In this document: positions 22,903 to 32,097 of the stretch, piece by piece
Layout of the letters: each line of letters begins with the position of its first letter
How positions within the stretch are numbered: the stretch's first letter is position 1
Origin: Undibacterium sp.
Lineage (GTDB): Bacteria > Pseudomonadota > Gammaproteobacteria > Burkholderiales > Burkholderiaceae_D
Assembly: GCA_025359635.1 (NCBI GenBank)
Contig: JANYFV010000288.1
Span: 1-33,111 of the forward strand
DNA length: 33,111 nt
Direction: 5' to 3'
Program-made: the position numbers and the translations under genes
The notes under the pieces: generated by a model
Seen by the model: the letters and a program-made list of their open reading frames with translations, nothing else
The model's database searches: none
What the model was told of the DNA's origin: nothing

Positions 22903-24446
22903 CAGCTTGTCCCTTTTAGGCTACTGGTAGCCACCGAGGCCAGCGCCAGTGCAGCGTGCTCTTCATCGGAGAACGGCCATTTTTTTCCATCGATGTCTTG
23001 ATAGGTTTCGTGACCTTTACCGGCGAGTAAGACAACATCATTTTTGCCCGCGTGTTTAATCGCAAACAAAATGGCGCTAGCCCTATCTTCAATCATATGG
23101 GGTGTAACACTCATGCCTTTAAGAATATCCTGAATGATCATGTCTGGCTTTTCTGTGCGCGGGTTGTCGCTAGTAACAACTACATGTTGCGCTACCTCGG
23201 CAATTTTTCCCATTTGCGGGCGCTTGCCTGGATCACGATCACCACCGCAACCGAACACGCACCACAATTCGCCCTGACGCTCAAGCGCCACTTGCTGCAA
23301 GGTCAGCAAAGTTTTTTCTAAAGCATCTGGCGTGTGCGCATAGTCAATCACAACCATGGCGCGCCCGGCAGATCCCAGTTGCTGCATGCGGCCAGGTACA
23401 GATTCGAGTTTTTCTATGGCGCTGACTGCCGCAGTCCAGCTAATCCCTTTGGCCAATAAAACACTAAGTACGCCCAACACATTGCTGACATTGAAGCGCC
23501 CTATCATCTGCGTTTTTACCTGGCCGCTGCCAAACGCAGACTCCACGTGGAAATTGGTGCCCGCATGATGCGTGCGCAGATTGCTGGCATAAATCACTTC
23601 TGCGCTTGGGTGCTCTTTGTGCTTCAGGCTATAGCCGAGTACCCGCACTTTATTTTGCTGTTGCGCTGACTGCAAATGAAGTTTTTGCGCGATTTGCACG
23701 CCGTATTCATCGTCAAGATTGACCACAGCGGCAGCCAGACCTGGCCAATCAAACAAGATAGTTTTTGCGGCCGCGTAGGCATCCATGTCGCCATGATAAT
23801 CAAGATGGTCGCGCGTTAAATTGGTGAGCAGGGCCACATCGACATGCAGGCCGTTCAAGCGACCTTGTTGCAAACCGATAGACGATGCTTCGATCGCCAG
23901 GGCTTGTGCGCCCGCGCCATGCAAATCAAATAAACGGCGCTGAAGTTGTATCGCATCGGGCGTGGTAAAGCCAGTTTCCACCAGGTTTTCCAGCACACCG
24001 TTACGGTAATTACCAACACCCAAAGTACCGATCACTGCACAAGGCGAACTCGTCATTGAAAGCGCTTTTGCCAGCCACTGTGAGCACGAAGTTTTTCCGT
24101 TAGTTCCCGTCACCGCGACGATAAACATGTCTTGATCAGCCTTGCCATACCAGATATTCGCGATAGCGCCTAAACTCTCTCTTAATTGTGCGACAGGCAA
24201 ATGAGGAATAGTGAAGCTCTCATCCCATGCAAAATTTTCCGAGTCAAAAATAATCGCCGCGGCACCATTTTCTATCGCAGACTTGATATGCCTGCGCCCA
24301 TCACCTGCATTTGCAGTAACTGGAAATGCAAAAAATATATCGCCCGCGGTAATCGCACGTGAATCTGAAGTCAATTGCGCGTTTGGCGCATTTTGCTTCA
24401 TCCAATTCACTGCCGCTACGTAATCCTTCGGTAAATTAGTCATCAC
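22902..24446 (-). CDS. murE: UDP-N-acetylmuramoyl-L-alanyl-D-glutamate--2,6-diaminopimelate ligase
   Basis: FIVAVTGTNGKTSCSQWLAKAL, ALAIEASSIGLQQGRLNGL, LTNLTRDHLDYHGDMDAYAAAK, MVVIDYAHTPDALEKTL, VVTSDNPRTEKPDMII (DNPR motif typical of the DAP-adding enzyme). Confidence 0.99.
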   Translation of the reverse strand: MMTNLPKDYVAAVNWMKQNAPNAQLTSDSRAITAGDIFFAFPVTANAGDGRRHIKSAIENGAAAIIFDSENFAWDESFTIPHLPVAQLRESLGAIANIWYGKADQDMFIVAVTGTNGKTSCSQWLAKALSMTSSPCAVIGTLGVGNYRNGVLENLVETGFTTPDAIQLQRRLFDLHGAGAQALAIEASSIGLQQGRLNGLHVDVALLTNLTRDHLDYHGDMDAYAAAKTILFDWPGLAAAVVNLDDEYGVQIAQKLHLQSAQQQNKVRVLGYSLKHKEHPSAEVIYASNLRTHHAGTNFHVESAFGSGQVKTQMIGRFNVSNVLGVLSVLLAKGISWTAAVSAIEKLESVPGRMQQLGSAGRAMVVIDYAHTPDALEKTLLTLQQVALERQGELWCVFGCGGDRDPGKRPQMGKIAEVAQHVVVTSDNPRTEKPDMIIQDILKGMSVTPHMIEDRASAILFAIKHAGKNDVVLLAGKGHETYQDIDGKKWPFSDEEHAALALASVATSSLKGTS

Positions 24447-26206
24447 ATACTCTCCTGTACGCTGTTATCAGGAATGATGCTGGTTACCGAAGAATCCGGC
24501 GCGACGTTCAGCGAGCGCAAGACGTTAGCTGTGATTGCCGCAAACACCGGCCCTGCCACCGTGCCGCCGTAATAGCCACCGCTGGTCGGTTCATCTATCA
24601 TCACCGCAACGATCACGCGTGGATGAGAGACCGGTGCGAAGCCAACAAAATCGCCGACATATTTATTCACATAACGACCACCTTCGAGCTTGTGGGCGGT
24701 GCCAGTTTTTCCAGCCACCCGGTAACCAGCGATGCGCGCTTGAGTTCCAGTGCCGCCTGGCTCAGTTGCACGCTCCAGCATTGAGCGCATTTGCAGTGCA
24801 GTTTTTTCCGAGATGACGCGATGTGCAACCGGTGCATCTGCAGATTTTTGAAAGGTCAAAGGTATGGTGTCGCCGTTCCGCGCAAAAATCATATACGCGC
24901 GTGCGATCTGTATCAGTGAAACCGAAATTCCATGGCCGTAGCTCATGGTCGCCTGTTCAATTGGGCGCCAGGTTTTAAAGTTGCGCAGGCGGCCGGCAAC
25001 TGCGCCAGGAAAACCAAACTTAGGCTGCTGTCCAAATCCGACCGTAGTGAACATTTCCCACATTTCCTGAGGTGGCATTTGCAAGGCCACCTTGACTGTA
25101 CCGATGTTAGAGGATTTTTGGATTACGTCAGCCACCGAAAGTACACCTTGCTTGTGCGCGTCATGTATGGTTGCGGTACCAATAGTCATACTGCCCGGCG
25201 CGGTCTGAATTTGCGTCTCTGGTGTGACGCGCCCGGTTTCCAGTGCCAATGCGATAGTGAATGGCTTCATGGTTGAACCTGGCTCAAACGTATCGGTCAT
25301 GACGCGGTTACGTAACTGTGCACCTGTCAATACAGAACGGTCATTTGGGTTGTAGGTAGGCAAATTCACTAAGGCCAACACTTCACCGGTATCCACATCC
25401 AGAACCACTGCGCCGCCGGCTTTCGCCTTATGTTTTTCCAGCGCCTCTTTCAAGTGGGTATAGGCGATGTATTGAATTTTGCTGTCAATCGACAGCGTCA
25501 GTTCTTTGCCATCATGCGGTTCGTGGATGGACTCGATATCTTCAACGATACGCCCTAAGCGGTCTTTAATAACTCTACGACTGCCAGTTCGTCCCGCCAA
25601 ATTTTTTTCTGAAGCGAGTTCTATCCCTTCCTGGCCAACATCTTCCACATTGGTAAAGCCGACCACATGCGCCATGACTTCACCTTCAGGATAGAAACGC
25701 TTGTACTCTTTACGTGTTTCTATTCCCGCGATACCCAAGGCCGTAATTTTATCTGCCACATCCTGCTCAACCTGTCGCTTCAGGTAGACGAACTGTCGGT
25801 CAGAATCAAGTTTTTTTCTCAACTCTGCATCTGACATTCCTAGCAAATTCGCCAGATCAGTTATTTTTTGCTTCGGCGCTTCTAGCACGTCATCTGGAAT
25901 CGCCCAGATCGCTTTTACCGGCACGGATGACGCAAGTACCTGGCCATTTCTATCGGTAATCCTGCCACGCGTTGCCGGCAATTCCAAGGTACGCGCATAG
26001 CGAGTTGCGCCTTGTTTTTGCAGGAATTCAGTCGTCATTCCTTGCAACCACAAAGCGCGCACCATCAAGCCTACAAACGCAGCAAACAATAAGAACAAAA
26101 CAAATCGGGAACGCCAGATCGGCAGTTTCACTTCTAGCAAAGGGCTCGATGAAAACGGCTGACCTTTGCCGCCAGCGGTACGTGATGTGCCTGGTGCGCG
26201 ACTCAT
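24443..26206 (-). CDS. ftsI: Peptidoglycan transpeptidase FtsI (PBP3)
   Basis: GRITDRNGQVLASSVPVKAIWA, EPGSTMKPFTIALALE (SxxK), KSSNIGTVKVAL (SxN), VAGKTGTAHKLEGGRYVNKYVGDFVGFAP (KTG). Confidence 0.99.
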   Translation of the reverse strand: MSRAPGTSRTAGGKGQPFSSSPLLEVKLPIWRSRFVLFLLFAAFVGLMVRALWLQGMTTEFLQKQGATRYARTLELPATRGRITDRNGQVLASSVPVKAIWAIPDDVLEAPKQKITDLANLLGMSDAELRKKLDSDRQFVYLKRQVEQDVADKITALGIAGIETRKEYKRFYPEGEVMAHVVGFTNVEDVGQEGIELASEKNLAGRTGSRRVIKDRLGRIVEDIESIHEPHDGKELTLSIDSKIQYIAYTHLKEALEKHKAKAGGAVVLDVDTGEVLALVNLPTYNPNDRSVLTGAQLRNRVMTDTFEPGSTMKPFTIALALETGRVTPETQIQTAPGSMTIGTATIHDAHKQGVLSVADVIQKSSNIGTVKVALQMPPQEMWEMFTTVGFGQQPKFGFPGAVAGRLRNFKTWRPIEQATMSYGHGISVSLIQIARAYMIFARNGDTIPLTFQKSADAPVAHRVISEKTALQMRSMLERATEPGGTGTQARIAGYRVAGKTGTAHKLEGGRYVNKYVGDFVGFAPVSHPRVIVAVMIDEPTSGGYYGGTVAGPVFAAITANVLRSLNVAPDSSVTSIIPDNSVQESM

Positions 26207-26478
26207 TTCACCACCACAGCAGTTAAGTATTGCGTACGTTCAGGCGTCACAGGAACCATATTCAGCTCTTTACTGGCGGTTGCTTCGATCCGCGCGTGTT
26301 TGCCAAAAGTAGATTGATCGAGCTTTAACTGGGTCCATTGCAATTCATAGAGTTTACTCAAAGATTGTGCTCGCTCGAGCTCGATGAACAAACGACGTGC
26401 CTGATATTGCGAATTGATGAGGGACAAAGCACAGACGATCAGGCCGAAAGCTAACAAGAGATTGAGGCGCCCACTCAT
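26203..26478 (-). CDS. ftsL: Cell division protein FtsL
   Basis: Small bitopic protein ([52 protein letters not shown]) between rsmH and ftsI. Confidence 0.95.
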   Translation of the reverse strand: MSGRLNLLLAFGLIVCALSLINSQYQARRLFIELERAQSLSKLYELQWTQLKLDQSTFGKHARIEATASKELNMVPVTPERTQYLTAVVVK

Positions 26479-27446
26479 GCTACCGACTCCGGCAAGCGCT
26501 CTGCAACACGCATAATGGCGGATCGCGCCCGAGGATTTTGTGCTATTTCCTGATCCGACGGCTTCATTTTTGCAATCAACTTCATTTGCGCTTTAGGCAA
26601 ATCGACCGTACGAATCGGCAAGCGCCGATCAGGTTGCAAGACATTCACTTTGGAAGCGAAAAACTGCTTTACTATCCTATCTTCCAAGGAGTGAAAACTA
26701 ATCACAACCATACGGCCATGCGGGGCCAAGCTGGCATAGCCTGCCGCCAAACCTATTTCGAGATCTTCAAGCTCCTTATTGATGAAAATCCGTATAGCCT
26801 GAAAGGTGCGAGTTGCCGGGTCTTTGCCCTTCTCGCGAGTTTTGACGGCGTGTGCGACAATCCCTGCAAGCTGCCCAGTACTTGAAATGGACTCGACCTG
26901 CCGGCTAGCAACAATCGCCTTTGCAATCTGAAAAGCAAACCGTTCTTCCCCATAATTTTTTATTACCTTTCCGATGATTTCTTCATCTGCCGTAGCCAGC
27001 CACTCTGCCGCCGAAATGCCACGGGTCGTATCCATACGCATGTCAAGCGGACCATTTGATCTAAAACTAAAACCGCGCCCTGCATCATCTACCTGGGGCG
27101 AAGAGATCCCCAAATCCATCAAAACACCGTCGACCTGCGCAATTCCACGCGCCGAAAGTTCTTCTTCTATAGACGCAAAGCTGTCATGCACAATCTCAAA
27201 ACGTGAATCAATAATTTGTTGCGCGTTAGCGATCGCCTGGGTGTCTTTATCAAAAGCCAGAAGCCGCCCCGTAGGACCGAGTTGCTGTAAAATTTTTCTG
27301 CTGTGCCCGCCGCGACCAAAAGTACCATCGAGATAGATACCTGCCGCGCGCTCACCAGACAATGCCAAGGCATCGACCGCTTCATTCAACAACACCGTCT
27401 GATGTGTCAATTCGTCCTTTTGATCTACAGTCATACGTTCAATCAA
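26475..27446 (-). CDS. rsmH: 16S rRNA (cytosine(1402)-N(4))-methyltransferase
   Basis: [99 protein letters not shown]. The start could be the internal Met of MTVDQKDEL. Confidence 0.98.
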   Translation of the reverse strand: MIERMTVDQKDELTHQTVLLNEAVDALALSGERAAGIYLDGTFGRGGHSRKILQQLGPTGRLLAFDKDTQAIANAQQIIDSRFEIVHDSFASIEEELSARGIAQVDGVLMDLGISSPQVDDAGRGFSFRSNGPLDMRMDTTRGISAAEWLATADEEIIGKVIKNYGEERFAFQIAKAIVASRQVESISSTGQLAGIVAHAVKTREKGKDPATRTFQAIRIFINKELEDLEIGLAAGYASLAPHGRMVVISFHSLEDRIVKQFFASKVNVLQPDRRLPIRTVDLPKAQMKLIAKMKPSDQEIAQNPRARSAIMRVAERLPESVA

Positions 27447-27871
27447 AAAGAAAAATTACTTAAAGCATCTGGCATCCCACCTGCGATTGCTTGCGCTTCG
27501 TTTTCAGCTAATTGAGCCGCATCCCAGATTTCGAAGTGTGAGCCCATCCCAAGCAACATGACATCACGCTCAAGGCCAACGGCCGTGCGCAGTTCCGGCG
27601 CAACCAGAATACGTCCAGCGCTGTCCATTTCCACGTCGGAAGCATTGCCGAGAAAAATTCTTTGCCAGGCGCGTGCTGACATAGGCCAGACCGCGATCTG
27701 TTCCCGGTGAGATTCCCAGATTGGACGTGGGAACAACAACAGACAGCCGTGCGGATGGCGGGTTAAAGTGATACGTCCTTCGCATTGCAAGGCGAGCGCA
27801 TCCCTGTGCCTGGCAGGAATTGACATTCTGCCTTTAGCATCTAGATTGAGTGCGGACACACCTTGGAACAC
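27443..27871 (-). CDS. mraZ: Transcriptional regulator MraZ
   Basis: [26 protein letters not shown] and [25 protein letters not shown]: two SpoVT/AbrB-like MraZ half-domains; first gene of the dcw cluster. Confidence 0.98.
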   Translation of the reverse strand: MFQGVSALNLDAKGRMSIPARHRDALALQCEGRITLTRHPHGCLLLFPRPIWESHREQIAVWPMSARAWQRIFLGNASDVEMDSAGRILVAPELRTAVGLERDVMLLGMGSHFEIWDAAQLAENEAQAIAGGMPDALSNFSF

Positions 27872-27929
27872 GCTAAGAACCTCTTCTCGTTTAACATTAG
27901 CTGAAAATATTTCTCAATCATCATGAAAT

Positions 27930-27969
27930 ATTTACCACAAAAATACACTTTTTCACACTAATGCCCACT
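27930..27969 (-). repeat. Four consecutive 10-bp MraZ-box-like direct repeats
   Basis: Minus strand reads AGTGGGCATT AGTGTGAAAA AGTGTATTTT TGTGGTAAAT; each unit has (A/T)GTG in register at exact 10-bp period, 60-100 bp upstream of mraZ. Confidence 0.75.
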
Positions 27970-27995
27970 TTAGAGTATGGCTTAAGCTCGGTCAA
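27967..27995 (-). promoter_or_regulatory. Putative mra (dcw cluster) promoter
   Basis: Minus strand TTGACC (27995-27990), 17-bp spacer, TAAAGT (27972-27967), upstream of mraZ. Confidence 0.5.
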
Positions 27996-28189
27996 GTGAA
28001 TTTAGCTATTGAAATACGAATTTCTTTAATGAAGTCAAGGACTTAGCGTATTTAGTTAAACCAATAAAAAATAGAATATCCCAATTAATTAGGGACTTAC
28101 GGCAGAGAGTGAAAGTGCCACTTCACATATAAACATGTGTTTAGGCGACAAAAATTTCGAAGATTTTAGACGAGGAAGAACAACGGGCT

Positions 28190-31100
28190 CTAAAACAGAG
28201 ATGCACTAGCCTGTTTTTCTAGCATTGCGAGGAATTCGACTGGAGGAATTGCTTTACTGAAATGAAAGCCCTGATATTGATCGCATTGTGACTCAACCAG
28301 AGTTTGCAACTGGAGCGGTGATTCTACGCCTTCAGCGATCACTTTTAAACCCAAAGTGTGTGCCATCGCCACAATCGCCAGAACGATTGCAGTATCGTTT
28401 GGATCATCTGGTATATCTTTAATAAAGGATTTGTCAATCTTAACGCTGTCGACTGGAAAACGCTTTAGGTAAGCCAAGGAAGAATAACCCGTACCGAAAT
28501 CGTCAATCGACAGTGTAAAACCTGCTGCCTTCAAGCCATCCATAAGTACGATTGCCTGCTCACGGTTATGCATGACCATACTCTCAGTGATTTCAAATTC
28601 AATACTAGCCGGATCAACGCGCCAAAAATCGACCACACTTTTTACATCGTCCAATAGATGCACATCGTTAAATTGCGCACCAGAGAGATTGATGGCAACC
28701 CGGCCAAAATTTTTGTCTGCTGCTCTAAATGTCAGGATGTCTCTGCAGGCTATGTCAAGAACCAGCATTCCAATCCGGCCTATCAAACCTGCCTCCTCAG
28801 CCAAGGCGATAAACTCACCCGGCAATAAAATTCCGCGTTCAGGATGATTCCAGCGCACCAATGCTTCGGCACCAACGATATCACCACTATTCACGCCAAT
28901 TTTTGGCTGATAGTAGACGACAAACTCACGTCTTTCCAAAGCCTTACGCAACCTTGCCTCATACGCCAAACGCTCTATCGTGTGCACATTCATTTCGGAA
29001 GCATAGAACTGGTAATTATCCTTTCCTTTATTTTTGGCGCGATACATCGCAATATCAGCATTTTTCATCAAGGTTTGGGCATCCCGTCCGTCAGACGGAA
29101 AGGTAGCAATGCCAATACTGGCGCTTAACTGACACTCTTGCCCATGTATATCAAAGGGCAGAGCCGCGGCAATCAATAATTTATCAGCAATATCGGCAAG
29201 GTCGCGCGGCGCGGCGTATTGATCCACCAGCAGAATAAATTCATCACCACCGACTCTGGCGATGGTATCTGATTCACGCAGGCACAATTTAAAGCGCAAA
29301 GCGACGTTTCTCAATACCTTATCGCCTTCATCATGACCAAAAGTGTCATTGATATTTTTAAATCGATCTAAATCCAAAAATATTACGGCTAGTTGTGACT
29401 TGTTTCTTTCCACATGAGCCAGTGATTTGGCTAAATGCTGGTTGTATTGGAAGCGATTTGGCAAGCCCGTTAGCTCATCATAATGCGCAAGCTTCATAAC
29501 TTTATCTTCTGAACGCTTACCTTCGATTGCGATACTAGCAATATCAGTGATAATACTAATCAAACTCAAATCGTCATTATTAAGCGGCGTACTTGCTTCG
29601 GAAAAAAGAGTAAAAGTTCCCAGCATTTGACCGTTTTTCCCCATGATCGGCCAGGCACCACAAGCAGCGAAGTTTTGTAGACTTTCCAGTTGATTCACAA
29701 ATTTCATTGATGGTGCGTTCTGAATATCAGTTACCCATACTGGCACTGCATCCAGTACGGCTTCACTCCAGGCGCCATTACCATAACTGACAGGCATATC
29801 TATAAGTTGCAATTTCAAAATCTCAGGAAATTGATCGCCAATAGATTTTTTAAAGCAGTGTTCTTCATCATTCAGAAGTTGTATTCCACAGCGCCAATAA
29901 GGTGCCGTCTTCTCGACAAATTGACAGGTCTCTTCCAGAATAGAAATGAGATCTTCACTGCTACCGATCAATTGCAGAAGTTGATTCTGCCCTTCGAGCA
30001 TATGTTCAACATATTTTCTGGAATTAACGTCGCGCATAATACAGAAAACCAAGGTTTCGTTCGCGATTTCCACGCGGCTCAGCGTAATATCGCTGTGCAT
30101 AGAGCGACCATCTCGCTTACTCACCCAATCGAATCTTTGCACGTTACCATTGAACGCGGCGTCAACTAAACGTTGAATAAGGTCGTCTTTTTTCAATTGC
30201 GGCATTTGCCTGACAGACTGGCCTTCAGAAGAAAATTTTCCGACAAACGCCCCGATTAAATCTTCGCGCGTACTCAGGCCAAACAAAGCCAAGGCCGCAT
30301 TATTACCGTCGACGTAGCGGTATTCACGATTGATTAAGAGAATGGCGTCCTGAGCATCCCTAAACAACATTCTGTAACGACTTTCGCTATCTGAAAGCTT
30401 CACCTGCGATTCACGCAGGTGTCGGATTTGACGCATTAATAATGCAACAAAAACCAGTGTGAACACGATAGTTAACAATGAAAAACGCAGTTTTTGCCAA
30501 AACCTACCTTGCCAATCTGCCAGAATTTTTTCTTTGTCGCGGGCATACACGAGCGTCAAGGGAAAATCTGACATTTTCCGGTAGGTGTATATTAAGGTTT
30601 CTGTCCCGCCTATAAACGGTGCGCCTTCCACAGCACCTTCAATCGACATAGATTTGATACCAGCCTCGAGCTGAGTGCGGGCAATGCTTCGATTTGAATA
30701 TTGTTCATCCAAGGGTGCGCGAATCAATATGCCACCATCTTTGTCATGCAAAGAAATCGCCGCAACGCCATCCCTGGCGACTCGCTCATAAAAATCCTGG
30801 AAATAGTTGAGCCTAATTTCGGTCTGAATCACACCCAGATGTTTACCCGTTTGGCTATACACATTTTTTGCAACAGGAAGCACCCATTGTTCAGTTCGCT
30901 TAATTTTTAATGGCACTCCGACTAAAACGTTTTTGTCGTTTGAGTGTTCCAGTAAAAACTTAATTTGCGCTTGGTATAAGAGATTTATCTTTTCCGCAGG
31001 ATATTGAAATGAGGTCGCGATCATCAATCCTTGATTGTTGATAACGGAAATTGAATGCAAAAATTGAGAATCCTGCCGCTCTGCCATCAGCAATTGACGC

Positions 31101-31384
31101 AAAGCAAGCTCATCATTCCAAACCCTTTCTCCCTCGCCTTTAATCTCCTCAGATGCAGCACCAATCGCACGAGCCGCATCATGCAAAAGACGGCTGGCGT
31201 GCTCTTCTAATATGCGTACTGTAAGGTAACTATTTTCTTGGGAGCTTGAAATTGTCAGTTGCTTATCTTGATCAATCGACCACCAGGTTTGCCCCGTGAT
31301 AGCAATGATGATCAGGATCACACAGAACAAAAACGCGGTCGTCGGCACATCCAAAAATTCACGATTGCGTAACATTTTCTCCAT
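28190..31384 (-). CDS. Membrane-bound diguanylate cyclase/phosphodiesterase: Cache-like sensor, PAS, GAF-like, GGDEF and EAL domains
   Basis: Two TM segments flanking an ~250-aa extracytoplasmic region; SESRYRMLFRDAQDAILLINREYRYVDGNNAALALFG (PAS); YDELTGLPNRFQYNQHL plus RVGGDEFILLVD (intact GGDEF); GAEALVRWNHPERG, DDFGTGYSSLAYLKRFPVDSVKIDKSFI, VIAEGVES (EAL). ATG at 31384 (MEKMLRN) preferred over 31408. Confidence 0.95.
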   Translation of the reverse strand: MEKMLRNREFLDVPTTAFLFCVILIIIAITGQTWWSIDQDKQLTISSSQENSYLTVRILEEHASRLLHDAARAIGAASEEIKGEGERVWNDELALRQLLMAERQDSQFLHSISVINNQGLMIATSFQYPAEKINLLYQAQIKFLLEHSNDKNVLVGVPLKIKRTEQWVLPVAKNVYSQTGKHLGVIQTEIRLNYFQDFYERVARDGVAAISLHDKDGGILIRAPLDEQYSNRSIARTQLEAGIKSMSIEGAVEGAPFIGGTETLIYTYRKMSDFPLTLVYARDKEKILADWQGRFWQKLRFSLLTIVFTLVFVALLMRQIRHLRESQVKLSDSESRYRMLFRDAQDAILLINREYRYVDGNNAALALFGLSTREDLIGAFVGKFSSEGQSVRQMPQLKKDDLIQRLVDAAFNGNVQRFDWVSKRDGRSMHSDITLSRVEIANETLVFCIMRDVNSRKYVEHMLEGQNQLLQLIGSSEDLISILEETCQFVEKTAPYWRCGIQLLNDEEHCFKKSIGDQFPEILKLQLIDMPVSYGNGAWSEAVLDAVPVWVTDIQNAPSMKFVNQLESLQNFAACGAWPIMGKNGQMLGTFTLFSEASTPLNNDDLSLISIITDIASIAIEGKRSEDKVMKLAHYDELTGLPNRFQYNQHLAKSLAHVERNKSQLAVIFLDLDRFKNINDTFGHDEGDKVLRNVALRFKLCLRESDTIARVGGDEFILLVDQYAAPRDLADIADKLLIAAALPFDIHGQECQLSASIGIATFPSDGRDAQTLMKNADIAMYRAKNKGKDNYQFYASEMNVHTIERLAYEARLRKALERREFVVYYQPKIGVNSGDIVGAEALVRWNHPERGILLPGEFIALAEEAGLIGRIGMLVLDIACRDILTFRAADKNFGRVAINLSGAQFNDVHLLDDVKSVVDFWRVDPASIEFEITESMVMHNREQAIVLMDGLKAAGFTLSIDDFGTGYSSLAYLKRFPVDSVKIDKSFIKDIPDDPNDTAIVLAIVAMAHTLGLKVIAEGVESPLQLQTLVESQCDQYQGFHFSKAIPPVEFLAMLEKQASASLF

Positions 31385-31621
31385 GCACCATCCTAAAATT
31401 ACAAACAACCAATCAATAGAGATTTAAAGTGACAACCCAAGACATTCAATTTTTAATGTACTTAGATTAGAATTTTCTGCAGCAGGCAAGATTACAGCAC
31501 AAATGAAGCATGCTATAGAGAATATTCTGTTGCCAACACATCATATCAGAATGATGCTAACAGAAAAAGATAGCGCAAAGAACAAGCACTCGACGCAAGA
31601 TTGAAAATAGCCAAATAAAAA

Positions 31622-31966
31622 TGAAGCAGGCCGGTAGGCCGGATTCTGTTACGGCAATGGCATCGCTACCACCGCTATGACAATCATTCCTCTAGGCCGG
31701 GGATTACTCCCAGGCTCAAGCTTTCTACCCGCACGCTCCGCGAGCCGCCTCAACGCGTGCCTATTTGAAATTGCTCCGGGTGGAGGTTACCGCGTTTCAC
31801 CGTAACTAAATACGCTCGTCTCTGTGGCCCTATTCCTCGCCTTATACCTTAGCTTGCGCCTTGGCTTTCAACGTACGGCCGTTAGCCGTCACCCTGCTCT
31901 ATGGAGTCCGGACCTTCCTCCCGCTTTGGCTCGCACCAAAGCCAGCGATTGTCTGGCCTGCTTCGG
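31622..31966 (-). ncRNA. rnpB: RNase P RNA, bacterial class A
   Basis: Minus strand reads GAAGCAGGCCAGACAATCGC...GAGGAAGGTCCGGACTCCATAGAGCAGGGTGACGGCTAACGGCCGT...CCACAGAGACGAGCG...GGTGAAACGCGGTAACCTCCACCCGGAGCAAT...AACAGAATCCGGCCTACCGGCCTGCTTC. The 5' and 3' ends pair (GAAGCAGGCC / GGCCTGCTTC). Confidence 0.97.
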
Positions 31967-31971
31967 GCGCT

Positions 31972-31977
31972 ATTGTA
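31972..31977 (-). promoter_or_regulatory. Putative rnpB -10 box (TACAAT)
   Basis: TACAAT on the minus strand about 6 nt upstream of the mature RNase P RNA 5' end; -35 not clear. Confidence 0.5.
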
Positions 31978-32097
31978 CCAGCACTTAAGCTCACCATAGC
32001 TGACAGGTAGCAACGAGTACAAGAAAATTCGAGAAGATTCGGTATAAGCAATCGGTTTCTGGTAGCGTAATGCTTTCCATAAAATCACCTCTATATT

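Noticed and set aside
28095-28150. Short inverted repeats (GTGAA...TTCAC, ACAT...ATGT) downstream of the GGDEF-EAL gene
   Set aside because: Arms are only 4-5 bp with no T tract; not convincing as a terminator or operator.
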